Source: Sphagnum compactum (Eukaryota > Bryophyta > Sphagnopsida > Sphagnales). Taken from it: a DNA stretch of 64,000 nt. The notes under the pieces were generated by a model. The model saw only the letters and a program-made list of their open reading frames with translations, had not been told where the DNA came from and ran no database searches. Location: assembly GCA_965153455.1 (NCBI GenBank), contig OZ234498.1, forward strand, positions 17,174,001-17,238,000, read 5' to 3'. The first letter of the stretch is position 1. The number at the start of each line of letters is the position of its first letter. Positions 49,066 to 61,068 of this stretch are shown in pieces. The position numbers and the translations under genes are program-made.

Positions 49066-52000
49066 AATCACCATATGCATTTGAATGAAGGATACCTAAG
49101 AACAATTGTTTATTTTGTTGCAAAAGAGAACCACTTAACCATGCATTCACCCAAAACCAACTTTGCATAGACACAATGTTTAATTATTGAACTGGGCATC
49201 TTCAACTTCTACAATGCATAATGTTATTTTATTCCCCATGGATGTTGCATGAAAGGCACTCCAAACAACAAGTTGTTAGTCTCTGGATGATTTGTACAAT
49301 ATTTTGGAAGCGTGTCCAACTCCCAACAAGTCGATATACTGTATATGGAGGCATAAATTTATGATTGAATCTAATGTTGACACCCAACTTCTTAAAAACA
49401 CTTGACAAAGACTTAGACCCATCATAAAAATTTGGCTCAAGCAAATGCATTGCTATGTTTGGTCAAATGCCATGAATGTTCAATTCAAACCCTAACAATT
49501 CATTATTGTAAAACTCGTCAAATATGCAAACAAAATTTACGCATTTCAAACCTTACCAATTCACAATTTTGCAACTTTGGATACGTAAAACAACCTTGAA
49601 AAAACGCACATACACATCACCTCTACTTTCGTGGAAGAACCCAACAAATTTTGCTCATATGTTTTGATTATCATCACTGTAACAACGACATTTTCCAATG
49701 GGTCTTGTCCATCATTTTTTCGTGGAACTCTATGTGCAAAAAATAAAAAAGAACAATGAGGAGACACAAGGGTGTTCCAAAATGTCCAAGCCCCAATCAA
49801 CATTCAAGATTGAGCTTCAACTACAAATCCAATCATCATGATCTACTTGAATCAATGGATGATTCAGATGTGATCGATCGAATCATCTATTACATCATAA
49901 AAACCCTAAAAGTTTTGAGTGATCTAGATTGAGTCTTACCAAATGCAACTGTCCTACTTTGTAGGAAGAAATGAAGGACTTGGATGTGATTTATCAATTT
50001 GGGCTACATTGAATGGCCCAAACCCATTCGATGGATCTAGCTTTGTTTGATGTCATAGGCCTTTAACTTGCCATTAAATGCACATTATCCACTAAAAACC
50101 TAGTAGGATGGGGGAAAACAAAAAAAGGTAATTAAAAAAGAGTCACAAGTGCCATTTTATTGAGTCCATAGGTCTTCCAAGAGTATTTAGGAAATATGAA
50201 GGAAAAAACATAGTAGAAGTGGGCCTAGTGGCTTTTTGCCATCTACATGTTAATAAAAATTATTTATTTTACCCCCTAAAATTAATGTTGCTCTAGTACA
50301 CATAATTATGAACACATAGATAATAAAATCAAACTTGGTACCATGAAAAAAGGTATTTCGTGATGTGGAATTTTTTTTTAAAAAGTCCAATGCAAACATC
50401 CTATTGAGTTGTCTATAAGTCCAATAGGCATATCTTACCGTGCACATAAAAGTTAACTATCAATGCCATAATTTGTTGCACAAAATGGTGCATGTAACGT
50501 AGTGTTTTCATGTGTGGACAAGAAGGTGTGTTGTTGAAAATAAACGGTAATACCTATATAATACCATTTGAAATATCATGCTCCACTAATCGCATACTCC
50601 ACCTTTTGGAATTATGATGGATTTGTTATGTTTAAAAACATTTCTTATTCAAATCATTTTATTATCATTTGACTATATATATACATACATATTATTCTCC
50701 ATTAAAAAAACTGCAAAAAGCCACTTGGGACAATATTTTGCAATGACCCTAAAGAATCAACACCTTTTTTTGGCTATTAAATCATAGGAAATTGTGAGTT
50801 CCAACTCATTTTCAGTCTTAAATTATAAACTAAGACTTTATATGTATCATTAATGAACTTTCCTAGCCTCCAGGTAGGCTTTGCCTTCCCCGGAGAAGAA
50901 GTTTTTGGTCACAAGCTTCCATTCAATTGTATTTTCATTGTTTCCTCAAAAAATTGATGAAAACATACATTCACAATAATTGAGACTAATTAGTAAATTT
51001 GAGCTTACAAGTTTTGAATATAATACTTGATATATTATATATATTGATATTTAGATAGTTTCAAAGTATGTTGGATAATTAGGGTTGTTGGTTTAGGTTT
51101 TATAACATTATGGCCTTACAATGTACATGCTAAAACACAAATGAAGTGAAGGAATGAATGAAGCATATCCATGTCCATAAGGTTAGCTACTCCACTAACA
51201 AACATATTGAACTAGTTTGTTGATTTTTATTACCCTTGCCAATAACCATCCCAAAGCCAAAAAAATGGATGAAAGTGACCTACAACAATCCATGAAAGAA
51301 AGAAAACATAAAACAGCACAATGGTGTTCTTGGAGGTGGCAATCTGTTGCATGCAGCTGTTACCTCTTGTGAAATTGAGGAGGTTGTTCTGAAATTCTGG
51401 TGTATTCTACTTTACTACTGTTCTTTTTGGTGGAATCACTCTTGCGGTTTTTTTTTCCAGATTATTGCACATTGTTTAGTATTTCATGTTTGTGGATGGT
51501 GGCGAGGAAATAACTTGCACACTATTTTGGACGTGGTAGATTGGGTGTGGGTGGATTTGCTCTTATTGCAAGGACTGGGCATTGCCCCTGGCTAATATTG
51601 CTCTTGCTTGTCTTTAATTCAATTCTTGGATTGTAAAACAAATGAAAAAATTGGATCACAACTTTGAGAAATGTTTGCAACCCGAAAGCTTTCCCCAAGC
51701 TGTTAACAGGAGGATCTGATGCAGACTATGAAATATTTATATCCTGTAAATGGGTTAAATGCGTGCATTCACTATAACTTATTTATGGTTTTTCCTATGC
51801 CAGGAGGCTTTTATCATGGCACATGTGAGGTAGATTTTGTGGTTTCAACCATTACAGTCATTGACATTAGTGTTGTAGTATGTGCCTCACAACAATCAAG
51901 GCGGCTTCATTAAAATGTAGGAAAAGAGACAATACACCTTATGAATACAATATGGCATTGTATCCTCTTTTCCAGTTTTACTTCAAATGACTTCTGTTTC

Positions 52001-52758
52001 AGAGTCCAGTAGGACCAAAACCCTAAACCCTAACTTGGTAGTGGTATATACCTTGGTATAACCTCCTCAGAATTGATTTATCAAATAATCTTGTTGTTTA
52101 TATTCTCAGCACTTTCTCAGGATATGTACATTGCCCAAAAACCTTCAAACAGAAATATTTAACCCACCTTTGTATAGACCTTCTCTTTCATCCTTCTCTC
52201 TATAATGCCAAAATGCAGTGAGAATAGGCATATTGCTGCAATCAGATATAGTATGCATGGACAAGATCAAGGTCAATTGAGATGAAGGGACAGGCACATT
52301 TTTCTGGAAACACCTTTATTTGCTTTTGCCACTTCCTTCTTTGATTTGAACAATTTCATTTTTGTTTGGGGGTTTATAAACTGAATGGGTAGCCTTGAAA
52401 TGTTCTAACCTTCCCTTCAAGCAGCTGTTGCAATATATCAAATGTTGAATGCCTTTCTACAAGTGTCTATTTCTCCAATAAAAGCTAGAATAATCTCCAT
52501 TCTTGTGTTTAGATCTTCAACCCATATCCCAAAGATCTGTTCTGAATACAGAGGAACCCGAAATTTCTTTTGCATTTCTACAACATCAATGTCAGTGGGG
52601 GGAAGATGAAGGCACAATTTATCTAAGGGAAAAAAAATTCAATTGCTCTAAAGACTATTAAGGCTTTGTAATCATGATGTGCTCCCTACCTGTCTGTACA
52701 GATTACCACAGCATACTCTGATCTGAAACTGGGTGCAAACAAAGAAAGCACTGAGTGC
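49066..52758. other. Intergenic DNA downstream of the XTH gene
   Basis: No gene is supported. The short frames (for example minus 49229-49450 and plus 51347-51595) carry no recognised motifs. The last few hundred bases before 52759 are likely the 3' UTR of the minus-strand XTH gene. Confidence 0.45.
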
Positions 52759-53811
52759 CTACCATGATGATAATGCATCACCAGAATTTGTAGAGGAAAG
52801 GCTATCATTGGCTTCAAAATCTGAACTTGAATCCTGTAACCCAGAATTGCGACTACATTCTGGATGTGGGTCAGGATACCTGTAGATATCAGTGCAGTAA
52901 TCATATACTAACATATTCTCAGTCACCCATTGCAAGCGAACCAACTGTTCTACATTCAGGTTCTGGATTGTAGCCCTCTCAAGCATTGCATCAGAATCAC
53001 TTGACATGCAGGGGGCCACCTCTCCCTTATACCAAGGCACCTCACATCCTTGGACATCATAACTTTGGTACCTTGCTGCAAATGGTGCTTTGGCCCAGTT
53101 CAACCTTATAGCTCCAGATTGAGTGGCCCATTCCTCACCGTTCCACAAGCTGGCAAATACACTCATTGGCTGCTTACTCGGGTATGGCACACCCAAATCC
53201 TCATTGTTTTTGTAGACTCGGATGGGCGTTTTGTCCACCATGAAAACAATCATCTTCTTGTTCCAGTGGATAGTGTAGTTATGGAAGTCAGCTGTCGGGT
53301 CAAACCATAGTTTGATACGCTGCTCCCGATCTCCAACTCCGGCTGCATAGACATTGGTTTGCAGAACATATGGCTTGCCAGCTTCATTTCCCAAGAACTC
53401 AAAATCAAGCTCATCATGCTTCCCACTCAAAGAGGATGTGTAGAAAGTGGTGACAGTCCCTGCCGAGTCGCCAGGGTGAAGCTTCATTTGGATGCCGATG
53501 CGGCCAAACAAGTACCTGGTATTCGAGGCAAATCCTGAAGCAGCTAATTGGTCAAGCACGAGTTCTGCAACCTCACCATCCTCATACAGCTTGTAATGAT
53601 CTGCATCAGCTGTGCTCCAGAAATTGCGGCGGAATGTTGATTGTGGATTTACTGACACTGTGCCCACATCAGTGATTGATTGCACTGACACTATGCAGAT
53701 TGAGATGAACACCACAAGTGCTAGTATCACCTGATAGCCACATTTTGGTTTCAATATTGCCAATCCTGATTGCTGGTGTTTTCGGTTGATGAATCTCATA
53801 GACATCTCCAT
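52759..53811 (-). CDS. XTH: Xyloglucan endotransglucosylase/hydrolase
   Basis: Glycoside hydrolase family 16 enzyme that cuts and rejoins xyloglucan in the primary cell wall. One uninterrupted exon encodes 350 aa from the first ATG (53811) to TAG (52759-52761). The open frame continues a few codons upstream without an ATG. A hydrophobic segment at about 24-45 follows a basic N-terminus, so export is via a signal peptide or signal anchor. The active site HDELDFEFLG lies at 132-141, with nucleophile Glu134 and acid/base Glu138. The N-glycosylation sequon usual just after this motif is missing (NEAG); another, NYT, lies near Asn178. The C-terminal XET module has LVYDYCTD and paired cysteines (256/268, 306/319). 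A Ser-rich tail extends beyond it. The full fold on one exon is unusual, since XTH genes generally have introns. The subgroup is not settled. Confidence 0.92.
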   Translation of the reverse strand: MEMSMRFINRKHQQSGLAILKPKCGYQVILALVVFISICIVSVQSITDVGTVSVNPQSTFRRNFWSTADADHYKLYEDGEVAELVLDQLAASGFASNTRYLFGRIGIQMKLHPGDSAGTVTTFYTSSLSGKHDELDFEFLGNEAGKPYVLQTNVYAAGVGDREQRIKLWFDPTADFHNYTIHWNKKMIVFMVDKTPIRVYKNNEDLGVPYPSKQPMSVFASLWNGEEWATQSGAIRLNWAKAPFAARYQSYDVQGCEVPWYKGEVAPCMSSDSDAMLERATIQNLNVEQLVRLQWVTENMLVYDYCTDIYRYPDPHPECSRNSGLQDSSSDFEANDSLSSTNSGDALSSW

Positions 53812-55200
53812 AACTACTGCAACCAAATCCCCGGCAAACCTCTGGGATTTCAGAAGAGAATTGCTTCAAAATAAAGTACTGTAGCCATGTCAGGATCAGC
53901 CAACAAAATTTGAGCAAAATTTCACATCTACATGACACTTTTTTTCCTGCCTATCACAAGATCCCCTGTAGATGCCTTCTAGTTCACCACATTCTGAGGA
54001 GAAAGACATGGAAGTCACCATATTTAGACACTGGGTTCTTGGAGGTCACCAAAATAAAGCAGGGTTCTAGAAAATGTCTACTGTCCACTCTGACATGTAA
54101 CCAAATTTGGCTCTTCCGTCTTGTGGATAGTTGGCACAGTTGTGGCTGGTCAGGACATGGCTGGTTGTTTACTGTCTATGTTATGTGGCTTCTAGTGACT
54201 GGCATCCCTTGAAGAAAAAGTGTTTGAAATGGATGTTGTGAGCAGCAAGCAGCAGAGACATGTGCAAACTGTACTAGGGCAGTGGAAAGAGGAGATCGAG
54301 CAAACAAATCATGCAAAAAAAATTTCTCAAAAACCTAAGAAAAAACAGGACACAGTGCAAAAGCTGGTGACATAGAAGACAAGCTTCAGGGAATGTCAGA
54401 ATTTAGCACTGCCGAGTTTAAAAGAAACGATGCTATCACCGATCACTAGCTTTACCTGCACTACAACAACGTGCACAGAGACATACACAGACAAACAGAA
54501 GGACGGAAGTTAGTCCTATATTCCTCTAATGGCCGGGGACCCAAAAGGATGAGTACTAAAGGAAGTGATGAGACTAGGAGCAGAGGAGAATTGTTGTCTA
54601 TATTGGAGAGACTTTTCCAAGACTTACGATACTCTGTGAGCACTTGCTGATAATTGCTAGCATGTTATAAGTATCACGTAAAAGATCACACACAGCTAGT
54701 GTGGAGCTCCAAGCAGCTAGGAAGGCACTATGCATGCAGCGGCAACAAGACGAAATCAAGAGTAGTCCTATATTAAAAAAATGTTAAAAAAGCTCCTCCT
54801 CCTGATCATGTGTTGGAGTTCATCACCCATGGTTCGAAGCTGCAGCTCCTATGTACCTATCTCAACAAAACAAACCCATGAAAGAAAAAAAAAACACCAC
54901 TAGCACATACTGGTTCCAAGATGGACCATTTAACAAATGACAGGAGGAGGAGGAGGAGGAGGAGTAAAAGTAGCAGTAAGAGTAGTAACAGTACCAGCAG
55001 CAACAATAGTTGTCTGTGCAGAGCCTCGCGTAGCTTCAAAGCTGAAAGCACAGATGAGGCAGTCAAGCTCCCTTCTCCAGGAAAATGGTGGCCACAACTA
55101 CTACTTGACAAGAAAACGTTCCTCTTAGTTAGAATCTTCTTCTTCTTCTTCCTCCTCTTTCTCCTACTCCTCCTTGTCGCCTCTTGCAGGTGTGAAGAAT
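53812..55200 (-). other. XTH upstream region, possibly leader intron
   Basis: On the minus strand GGATTTGGTTGCAG precedes TAGTTATGG, a plausible 3' splice site just before the XTH start codon. The interval also holds a (GGA)n run at 54942-54964 and other trinucleotide-rich sequence (54900-55160). The long minus-strand frame across it is a low-complexity Leu/Lys run and not a gene. Confidence 0.35.
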
Positions 55201-55490
55201 GAATGGACCAACGACAAGCGTGTTTGCGCGATTTAAGTCTGGCGGAGGATCTCGACCTCGGGCTCTTGAGAAAGCTGACTGCTCCTCGGACGCACCTCGT
55301 TCTCGTCCTCGTCCTCCTGTCACAGTCCACGGCAACTGGCGGCTCCTGAGAAGCACCTCCGGCTTCCGGCTGTCACAGTCCACTGCAACTGCGCGGGTGG
55401 GGTTGCCAAAACGGGGAGTGCAACGTACCTAGTTGACACTTGGGAGTACTGCTGTGACAAACTGACACTTTGGTTTCCTCTTAATATAGC
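55200..55490 (-). promoter_or_regulatory. CpG-rich patch and TATA-like box upstream of XTH
   Basis: This is a GC- and CpG-rich island in AT-rich DNA, like those at the starts of the other genes. On the minus strand GCTATATTAA (55490-55481) is a good TATA candidate, placing a start near 55450. A short direct repeat, CTGTCACAGTCCAC, occurs twice (about 55318 and 55371). Assigning it to XTH is inference from orientation and absence of another gene. Confidence 0.4.
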
Positions 55491-55749
55491 TACCTAGCTA
55501 GTTACAGCTCACTCACTGCAGCAGGAGGAAAAAGAAGACACTTCTGCTTCTACAAAGTGTAAGTGCACAGGGTTGCATCATCAAGTGCACCATCCCACCA
55601 CACTTGTACACACTGCTGCTAGCCCTAACAGACGTGTGCCACAGATGCAGCAGCCGACAACCCACGAAGGAAAGAAGGAATGGGATTTTTTGTATTATAT
55701 TAAATACCAAGTTGCAACATGTCCAACAACAAACAAACCTACAAACAAA

Positions 55750-55993
55750 CAGCTCATTGTGTAATGGCTCCAACTTTAATGGCAATGTTCAAACAAGCAG
55801 CTCATTGTGTAATGGCGCTGCCCTTTAATTATGGCAATGTTCAAAGAGGCAGCTCATTTGTGTAATGACTCTGCTCTTTATGGTAGTAATGTTCAACCAA
55901 CCAGCTCATTGTGTAATGGCAAAATTTAAACACTTATGTAGCTCTCTCTCATTGAGTAATGGCTCTGCCCTTGGTGGCAAAGTTCAGACTAGG
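55750..55993 (+). repeat. Tandem array of five units of about 40-52 bp
   Basis: Units start at 55750, 55798, 55850, 55902 and 55941-55942. The first four begin CAGCTCATTGTGTAATGGC or a close variant, and most end with GGCAATGTTCAA. The fourth unit is internally shortened and the fifth more diverged. A non-coding minisatellite. Confidence 0.9.
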
Positions 55994-58900
55994 TAGTGCT
56001 TTTTTTCAATTTTGTGATGTCCTGATGATTGTCCACAAGACAAGTTTATATTAAATATTCAACATGAACATGCCCAATCTTGCCAACACAGTATGGCAAC
56101 AACTAAGGGTGAAATGACAAGCCAACTCTCATGGGTATGTGCAAAAATAAATATCTTCTCCCAAATAGGTACCCACCCTCTTAGAAAGGGGAAGGAAAGG
56201 GGAGTATGTGTGTATATTTGGTAGCCCATGCAAAAAGGGATGCTGAACATAGTTAGAAAAATATTTTTTAGGCGTCCAATGAGGGGAGCCAGTACAAGCT
56301 TTTTTCTACTTTAATGGGTGGGGGGAGAGTAGGGGACTTGAAGAAATTATTTGGTTTTAGGGGTTTTGTGCCCTCACATGTTACCAATAGGGTTCCCATT
56401 AGTCTTCAATAAATGCTTTTCCTTCTGAAACATTGTGAAATATATTGGGAAATTACCAATGTTGTCAGGTTATATGTTTTCTTAAGGATATGAATATACA
56501 TAACTGCCAGATATGGATAGAACCATATTTGAAATTTGCAAGATTTTGAATATCTGACACTTGTATATATACCAGCAGAGTACATCCTGACCAGTGATTT
56601 TTTTGGACAATTTTGTAAATCTTTTGACCAAATATTGTGAATATTTTGGGAAAATATGTTTTAAAGTGTGAATTCGACTAATTTTTCTGTACTTTTCAAT
56701 AAACTATTTAAAATTTTTAAATTTATTTTTAAATTAAAAAAAAAACTGATCCTGACCATTAGCCTTGGTAGAGATAATTGCATATTATTCACAGCCATTC
56801 AGTAGAGTTTGAAGATTCATAGATATCTCCTTATTTCCTTTTGAAAGAGGTGGGAAATCAGTGTAAAAAACGCATTAGCATCAGAATTGGAAACTACAAC
56901 AACATATAGGACTATCCAATGGGACATATGGGGCAAACAAAATTTGGTGCAGGGAATGTAACATTTTGACTTGGAACCTTAATTTAGTCTGAGGCCACAA
57001 TATTTATGATGCTTAGAAGCAAGGTAAAAAAGAAGTGGGAGGAGGGTTTATCATGGTTCCAGTTTAGGTGCTATTCACCCAAGGACAATAGGGCAACCAA
57101 AATTTGAAAACTGGCATATCCATAACCATATCTATATATGGAGTTAGTTTAATTTTTTGAAAATTGCCATTTAGATCATTCAATACAAACAAGAGATGAG
57201 AAAAATATGGGGTCTGAAAGTAAGATAGTTTAATGCATTTTTTTCAAGCATTTTGTTCTTTTGACATGCTCATTCTCTTCTTGCTTTTCTTGGTTGTTTA
57301 ATTGTGTATGGAGTTCAAAGAAATATTTTAGACCTTCACTCGACGCACCCATAACCATGAAAATCACTATAGAAATAAATAATTAAATAAATAATATATG
57401 GATAAATGTTTGATTACTGACTTGTGTTTGATCATAAGTGTGTTTACCCTATATCCCTCACAGGCAAAAAGAAAATGTTAATGTGCATGTTAAACCAACC
57501 CCTCCCACATTATTTTCCCCCATTATACTAAACATCCTATCTCTCACTACCTCTGTGGATAGGCACAAAGTGGAGGAATTTGAAATTATTTTTGTACTCA
57601 AGAACTATCAAAACAAGGGTCTGGTTCCAGTCTCCCTTTTTCTTTTTTCTGATGGATGATCAATCCCATTCGACAAAGTTGCAAACACACAAGGCCCAAA
57701 AATCTGTATTCTTGAGCAGATGCACAAAGTAGTAGATAATGTTGTTTTCAATCAAAGGCAAGCACTTTGTAGTACATTACATGCTGAGCCAAATCCTTTC
57801 AAGCATCTTCTGGCTTACAGATGTCTAGGCAGCAACAGCATCTGATCCAATGCAGCCTCATCAGTGAAACAGAAGTTTGTTGTTGTTTGATGTGCTGGAA
57901 AAGGCCACCCAGGGAGGCAAGTAGACGAGTAATGCTAACCTTCAATTTTGCACTAGCACAGATTCTCTGCCAGAAGTTTTCCATCAACTGTTACTCTAGC
58001 CTTATTTTGCAAGAGAGATTCTCTGCAACTTATATAACCCATAAGTTGTCCATCTACTGTTCAAAGTGCAACTAGGGGATGCAGCTGGCATTATTGAACT
58101 GCAGTAACTCCATGATTTGTCCAGGCTACATTGTTTCGACTTCCAGAATTTCCCCAAGATGCTGATGGATTCTTCCTCTTATTATCCAGTTATATGGGAA
58201 CCCATTTGCAATAAGAAAAACAAGCACCACAAGTAATGTGCCGAAACACCATATGTTAATTATGAGGAGCACCTTGAGTAAAATCTCTGAGTTAAAGTAG
58301 AGAATAATGTATAAAAATTAAGAACTCCAAATTCTTGTTGCAAGTTCTTTGCAATTTGCATGTTGTTTGCATGCAACATATAAGTACTAGTTAACTAATG
58401 CAACTTTTTAAACAATTTAGTGCACCAATTTGAACAATCTCATTGTTCAAAACCTTTTTCTTAGCAGTTAGGTACAAACCTATGATGCTATTACAACATT
58501 TTAAGTGCCAGTTTACTAAAGTTAACCGGTCAAAACAATTCAAAGCTCTTATTCTACCTATCTGATTGGTCACATAGACTTTTTTCCATCGGTAGGCACA
58601 AGCCCATTCTGAAGACCCCATATATTTGTATACATTTTCTACACTAATCCTATAAGTGGGTCTTTATACAGACACAGTTAAACAAAAAAAGTGCAAACAA
58701 AGTGTGCACAACGTACAGGTGAGCAGGAAAAACAAACCTCAAAGCAAAAGGCTAGGACTGTTTTTGTAACTGGTTTGTTGTTTGTTCCTGTCATGAGATG
58801 ATCCAAATTTATTTTAACTTCAAGCTTACTGCAGCAATTGGCACAGGTTCACCATGATTCTGCTGCAGGTTAGGGACGGATTAAGTACCAAGTATAAGTG

Positions 58901-59212
58901 TTATCCCCTGCCACTATCACTTATCTAAGATATGTTTGTTTTTGCCATCATATGACTCCTTTCCCAACCTCCCCAGTCAGAATCTCATTTGTTTTTCTCC
59001 TGAACCTCACCTTCAATTTTACCCTTCTGTCACACTGCACACCAAAACATACAAAGCTCTTCAAGCCATGCCCAATCAGAGTTGTTCACCCCAAAGGAGG
59101 AGCAAAGTTGAACTATTGTAATTTGGGTACTGTCCAACTATGTAGAAAAGGCCAAGGTGAAAAGTATATTGCCATAGAATCATGTTGGAATACCATGTAC
59201 AGAACCATGCCT
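55994..59212. other. Intergenic DNA, nothing recognised
   Basis: AT-rich with short unlinked frames on both strands (for example minus 57799-57987 and plus 58898-59221). None shows a domain or a splice-linked continuation. Confidence 0.45.
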
Positions 59213-59599
59213 CCAGAGTGAACCAGCACCCACCAGCTCACCATCCACTGCATGCCTGTTATGACTCAGTGGTGGATGAACCTCAACTGAGTTAATATCT
59301 GGTTTCACCTTGGTAGCCCATCTTGTAAGTAGGTTCTATATGTATATATGGTAGAGAGGTAGGGGAAAAAGGTACTACTAGGTGATGTGAGTGGATGGTT
59401 TATAGTTTATACGCTGCCTTTACTTCCTACCTACTGACAACCTGCATGCAACCTGTTAGTAGGTAGGCACTTAAAATAGGTGATTGAGCTAACCATCCTG
59501 ATTTAGCTAGGGTCGAACTAGAAGCCAACAGAAAACTGTTTCTTGGCCATTTACCATCCCATCCTTCATGGTGTGCTGGTGGGTGCTGGTTCACTCTGG
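59213..59599 (+). mobile_element. MITE family B, intact copy
   Basis: A 387-bp non-coding element with long terminal inverted repeats of about 30 bases. The left end starts CCAGAGTGAACCAGCACCCA and the right end is the inverted form ending GGTGCTGGTTCACTCTGG. Related copies are at 35966-37292 (split by an insertion) and 63840 to the window end (inverted, truncated by the window). I could not find a clear target-site duplication, so the superfamily is unassigned. Confidence 0.85.
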
Positions 59600-60398
59600 C
59601 AATAGGAGGCATCCAATTTTGATTTCAATAATCTTCCAGAATCCACCAAGGAACTTGCTGCAATAGGCTTACATTCTAACATGGCAAACTTGTCAAAAAC
59701 AGAGTGTTTTGCTCTGACATGGGAATTGTTGGCAAGTCTGAAAAACGAATTTTGACCAGGACCCATGGATATAAAATTATGTACCAAAAGGAGAAAATAC
59801 CCATGTTGTTGCCTGCATGCAAAGACACTCTGAAACAAGGTAGGTAAGCTGAAGTGACAGTGGGAACACTTTTCAATACTCGGCATGCAACAGGAAATGC
59901 ACAAACAGTGTCACAAAACCAGCTAAGCTGAATTGACTTGAGGGCTTTTTCCTTACTCAGCATGCAACTGAAAATGCATGGACAATGTTGTGAGACAAAC
60001 TAATTTCAAGTGACAGCCATGCAGCCTCGTCTTTCCACAGTATGCAGCCAGAAAAATGTACATTCGATATCATGGAAATTGCTCTTGTGAAACTTCAGTG
60101 AAGCTTTTACTTCATTGCTGGGTTCTTTATTTCAGAAACTTTTTCATTGTTACTCAGATGAGACAGGTGTGCTACCAACCAACTATCCCCTGAAACAATA
60201 AATAACTCCAAAGTAGTGCCATGTTAGCTTCCTCCATAATTGAAGAATAGGGAACCCTTCCTTCAACAGGGGTTCCAAGTTGTGGGCAAACATGTTCCAT
60301 ATTGATCAACAAACAATCAAAAACATCTAATGTCCTTATAAAAACAAAAATAAAATAAAATTACTCTTTTATAAAATCTTTTTCTGTCTTTCTCTGCA
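59600..60398. other. Intergenic DNA between two MITEs
   Basis: No gene or repeat recognised. Minus frames at 59566-59963 overlap each other and the MITE end, and look like chance. Confidence 0.5.
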
Positions 60399-61068
60399 GT
60401 TTAGACCAGTGTTGTGTGGGAATATCATTTACCTGGATATACCCATTGGGTATAGGTAAGGTATATATTTTTGATCTTATCCTATTTTTTCAAAATTAAT
60501 ATACCCTAATCAAATGGATATTCAAGAGTATACAATTTTGAAAATATGTATCCATTCCATAACCTTGGATATATATTTTTAAATACTCATACCCAAGCCC
60601 AGGTATGTTCGCAAATCTAGATAAATTTTATTAGGGTAAGTTTCACCTAAACCCTAAAATTGTCACCAGTATTCACATAAACCCTAAAACGTCACCACGG
60701 TCTGACCTAAACCCTAACATTTCAGGGTGGCTTGAGTTTTGTTTATAAGTAAGAATTTAAAAATTAAAATATTTTAATACAATTTTATTATATTAATTTG
60801 ACATCACATGTGTGCATTGTCCCATTCGAGTTAGGCCTATGATAGTTGTTCAAATAAATTTCAAAGTGTGAATTATTTTTTCTCATTTTTAATAAATAAG
60901 ATAAAATTATTTACCTTTTTTTACTAAAAACCCTAACCATGGGTATATGAATGGAACCAAAAAAAACATAATATACCCTTACCCTTGGATAAATAAATTA
61001 AAATTTTACGCATACCCTTACCTTAAGATATATCAAAAACAATAGACCCACACAACACTGGTTTAAAC
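60399..61068. mobile_element. Non-autonomous hAT element with target duplication
   Basis: The element is 60407-61060 (654 bp). Perfect 14-base terminal inverted repeats, CAGTGTTGTGTGGG, match the hAT-type end. Flanking 8-mers GTTTAGAC (60399-60406) and GTTTAAAC (61061-61068) differ at one base and fit an 8-bp target-site duplication. The interior has no transposase. It contains three AAACCCTAA-bearing units of about 30 bases at 60645-60725 and many TATACCC words. Confidence 0.88.

Noticed and set aside
54857-55330. 157-codon minus-strand frame with a long leucine run
   Set aside because: It does not start with ATG, and its features come from trinucleotide repeats (GGA/CTC type). It is better explained as XTH leader or promoter sequence.
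55750-55993. Regularly spaced repeats that might suggest a CRISPR-like array
   Set aside because: The repeats and the sequences between them both belong to one repeated unit, the units vary in length, and the host is a plant. It is a minisatellite.
60645-60725. Telomere-like AAACCCTAA units as an interstitial telomere
   Set aside because: Only three units, each embedded in about 20 bases of non-telomeric sequence, all inside a bounded hAT element.
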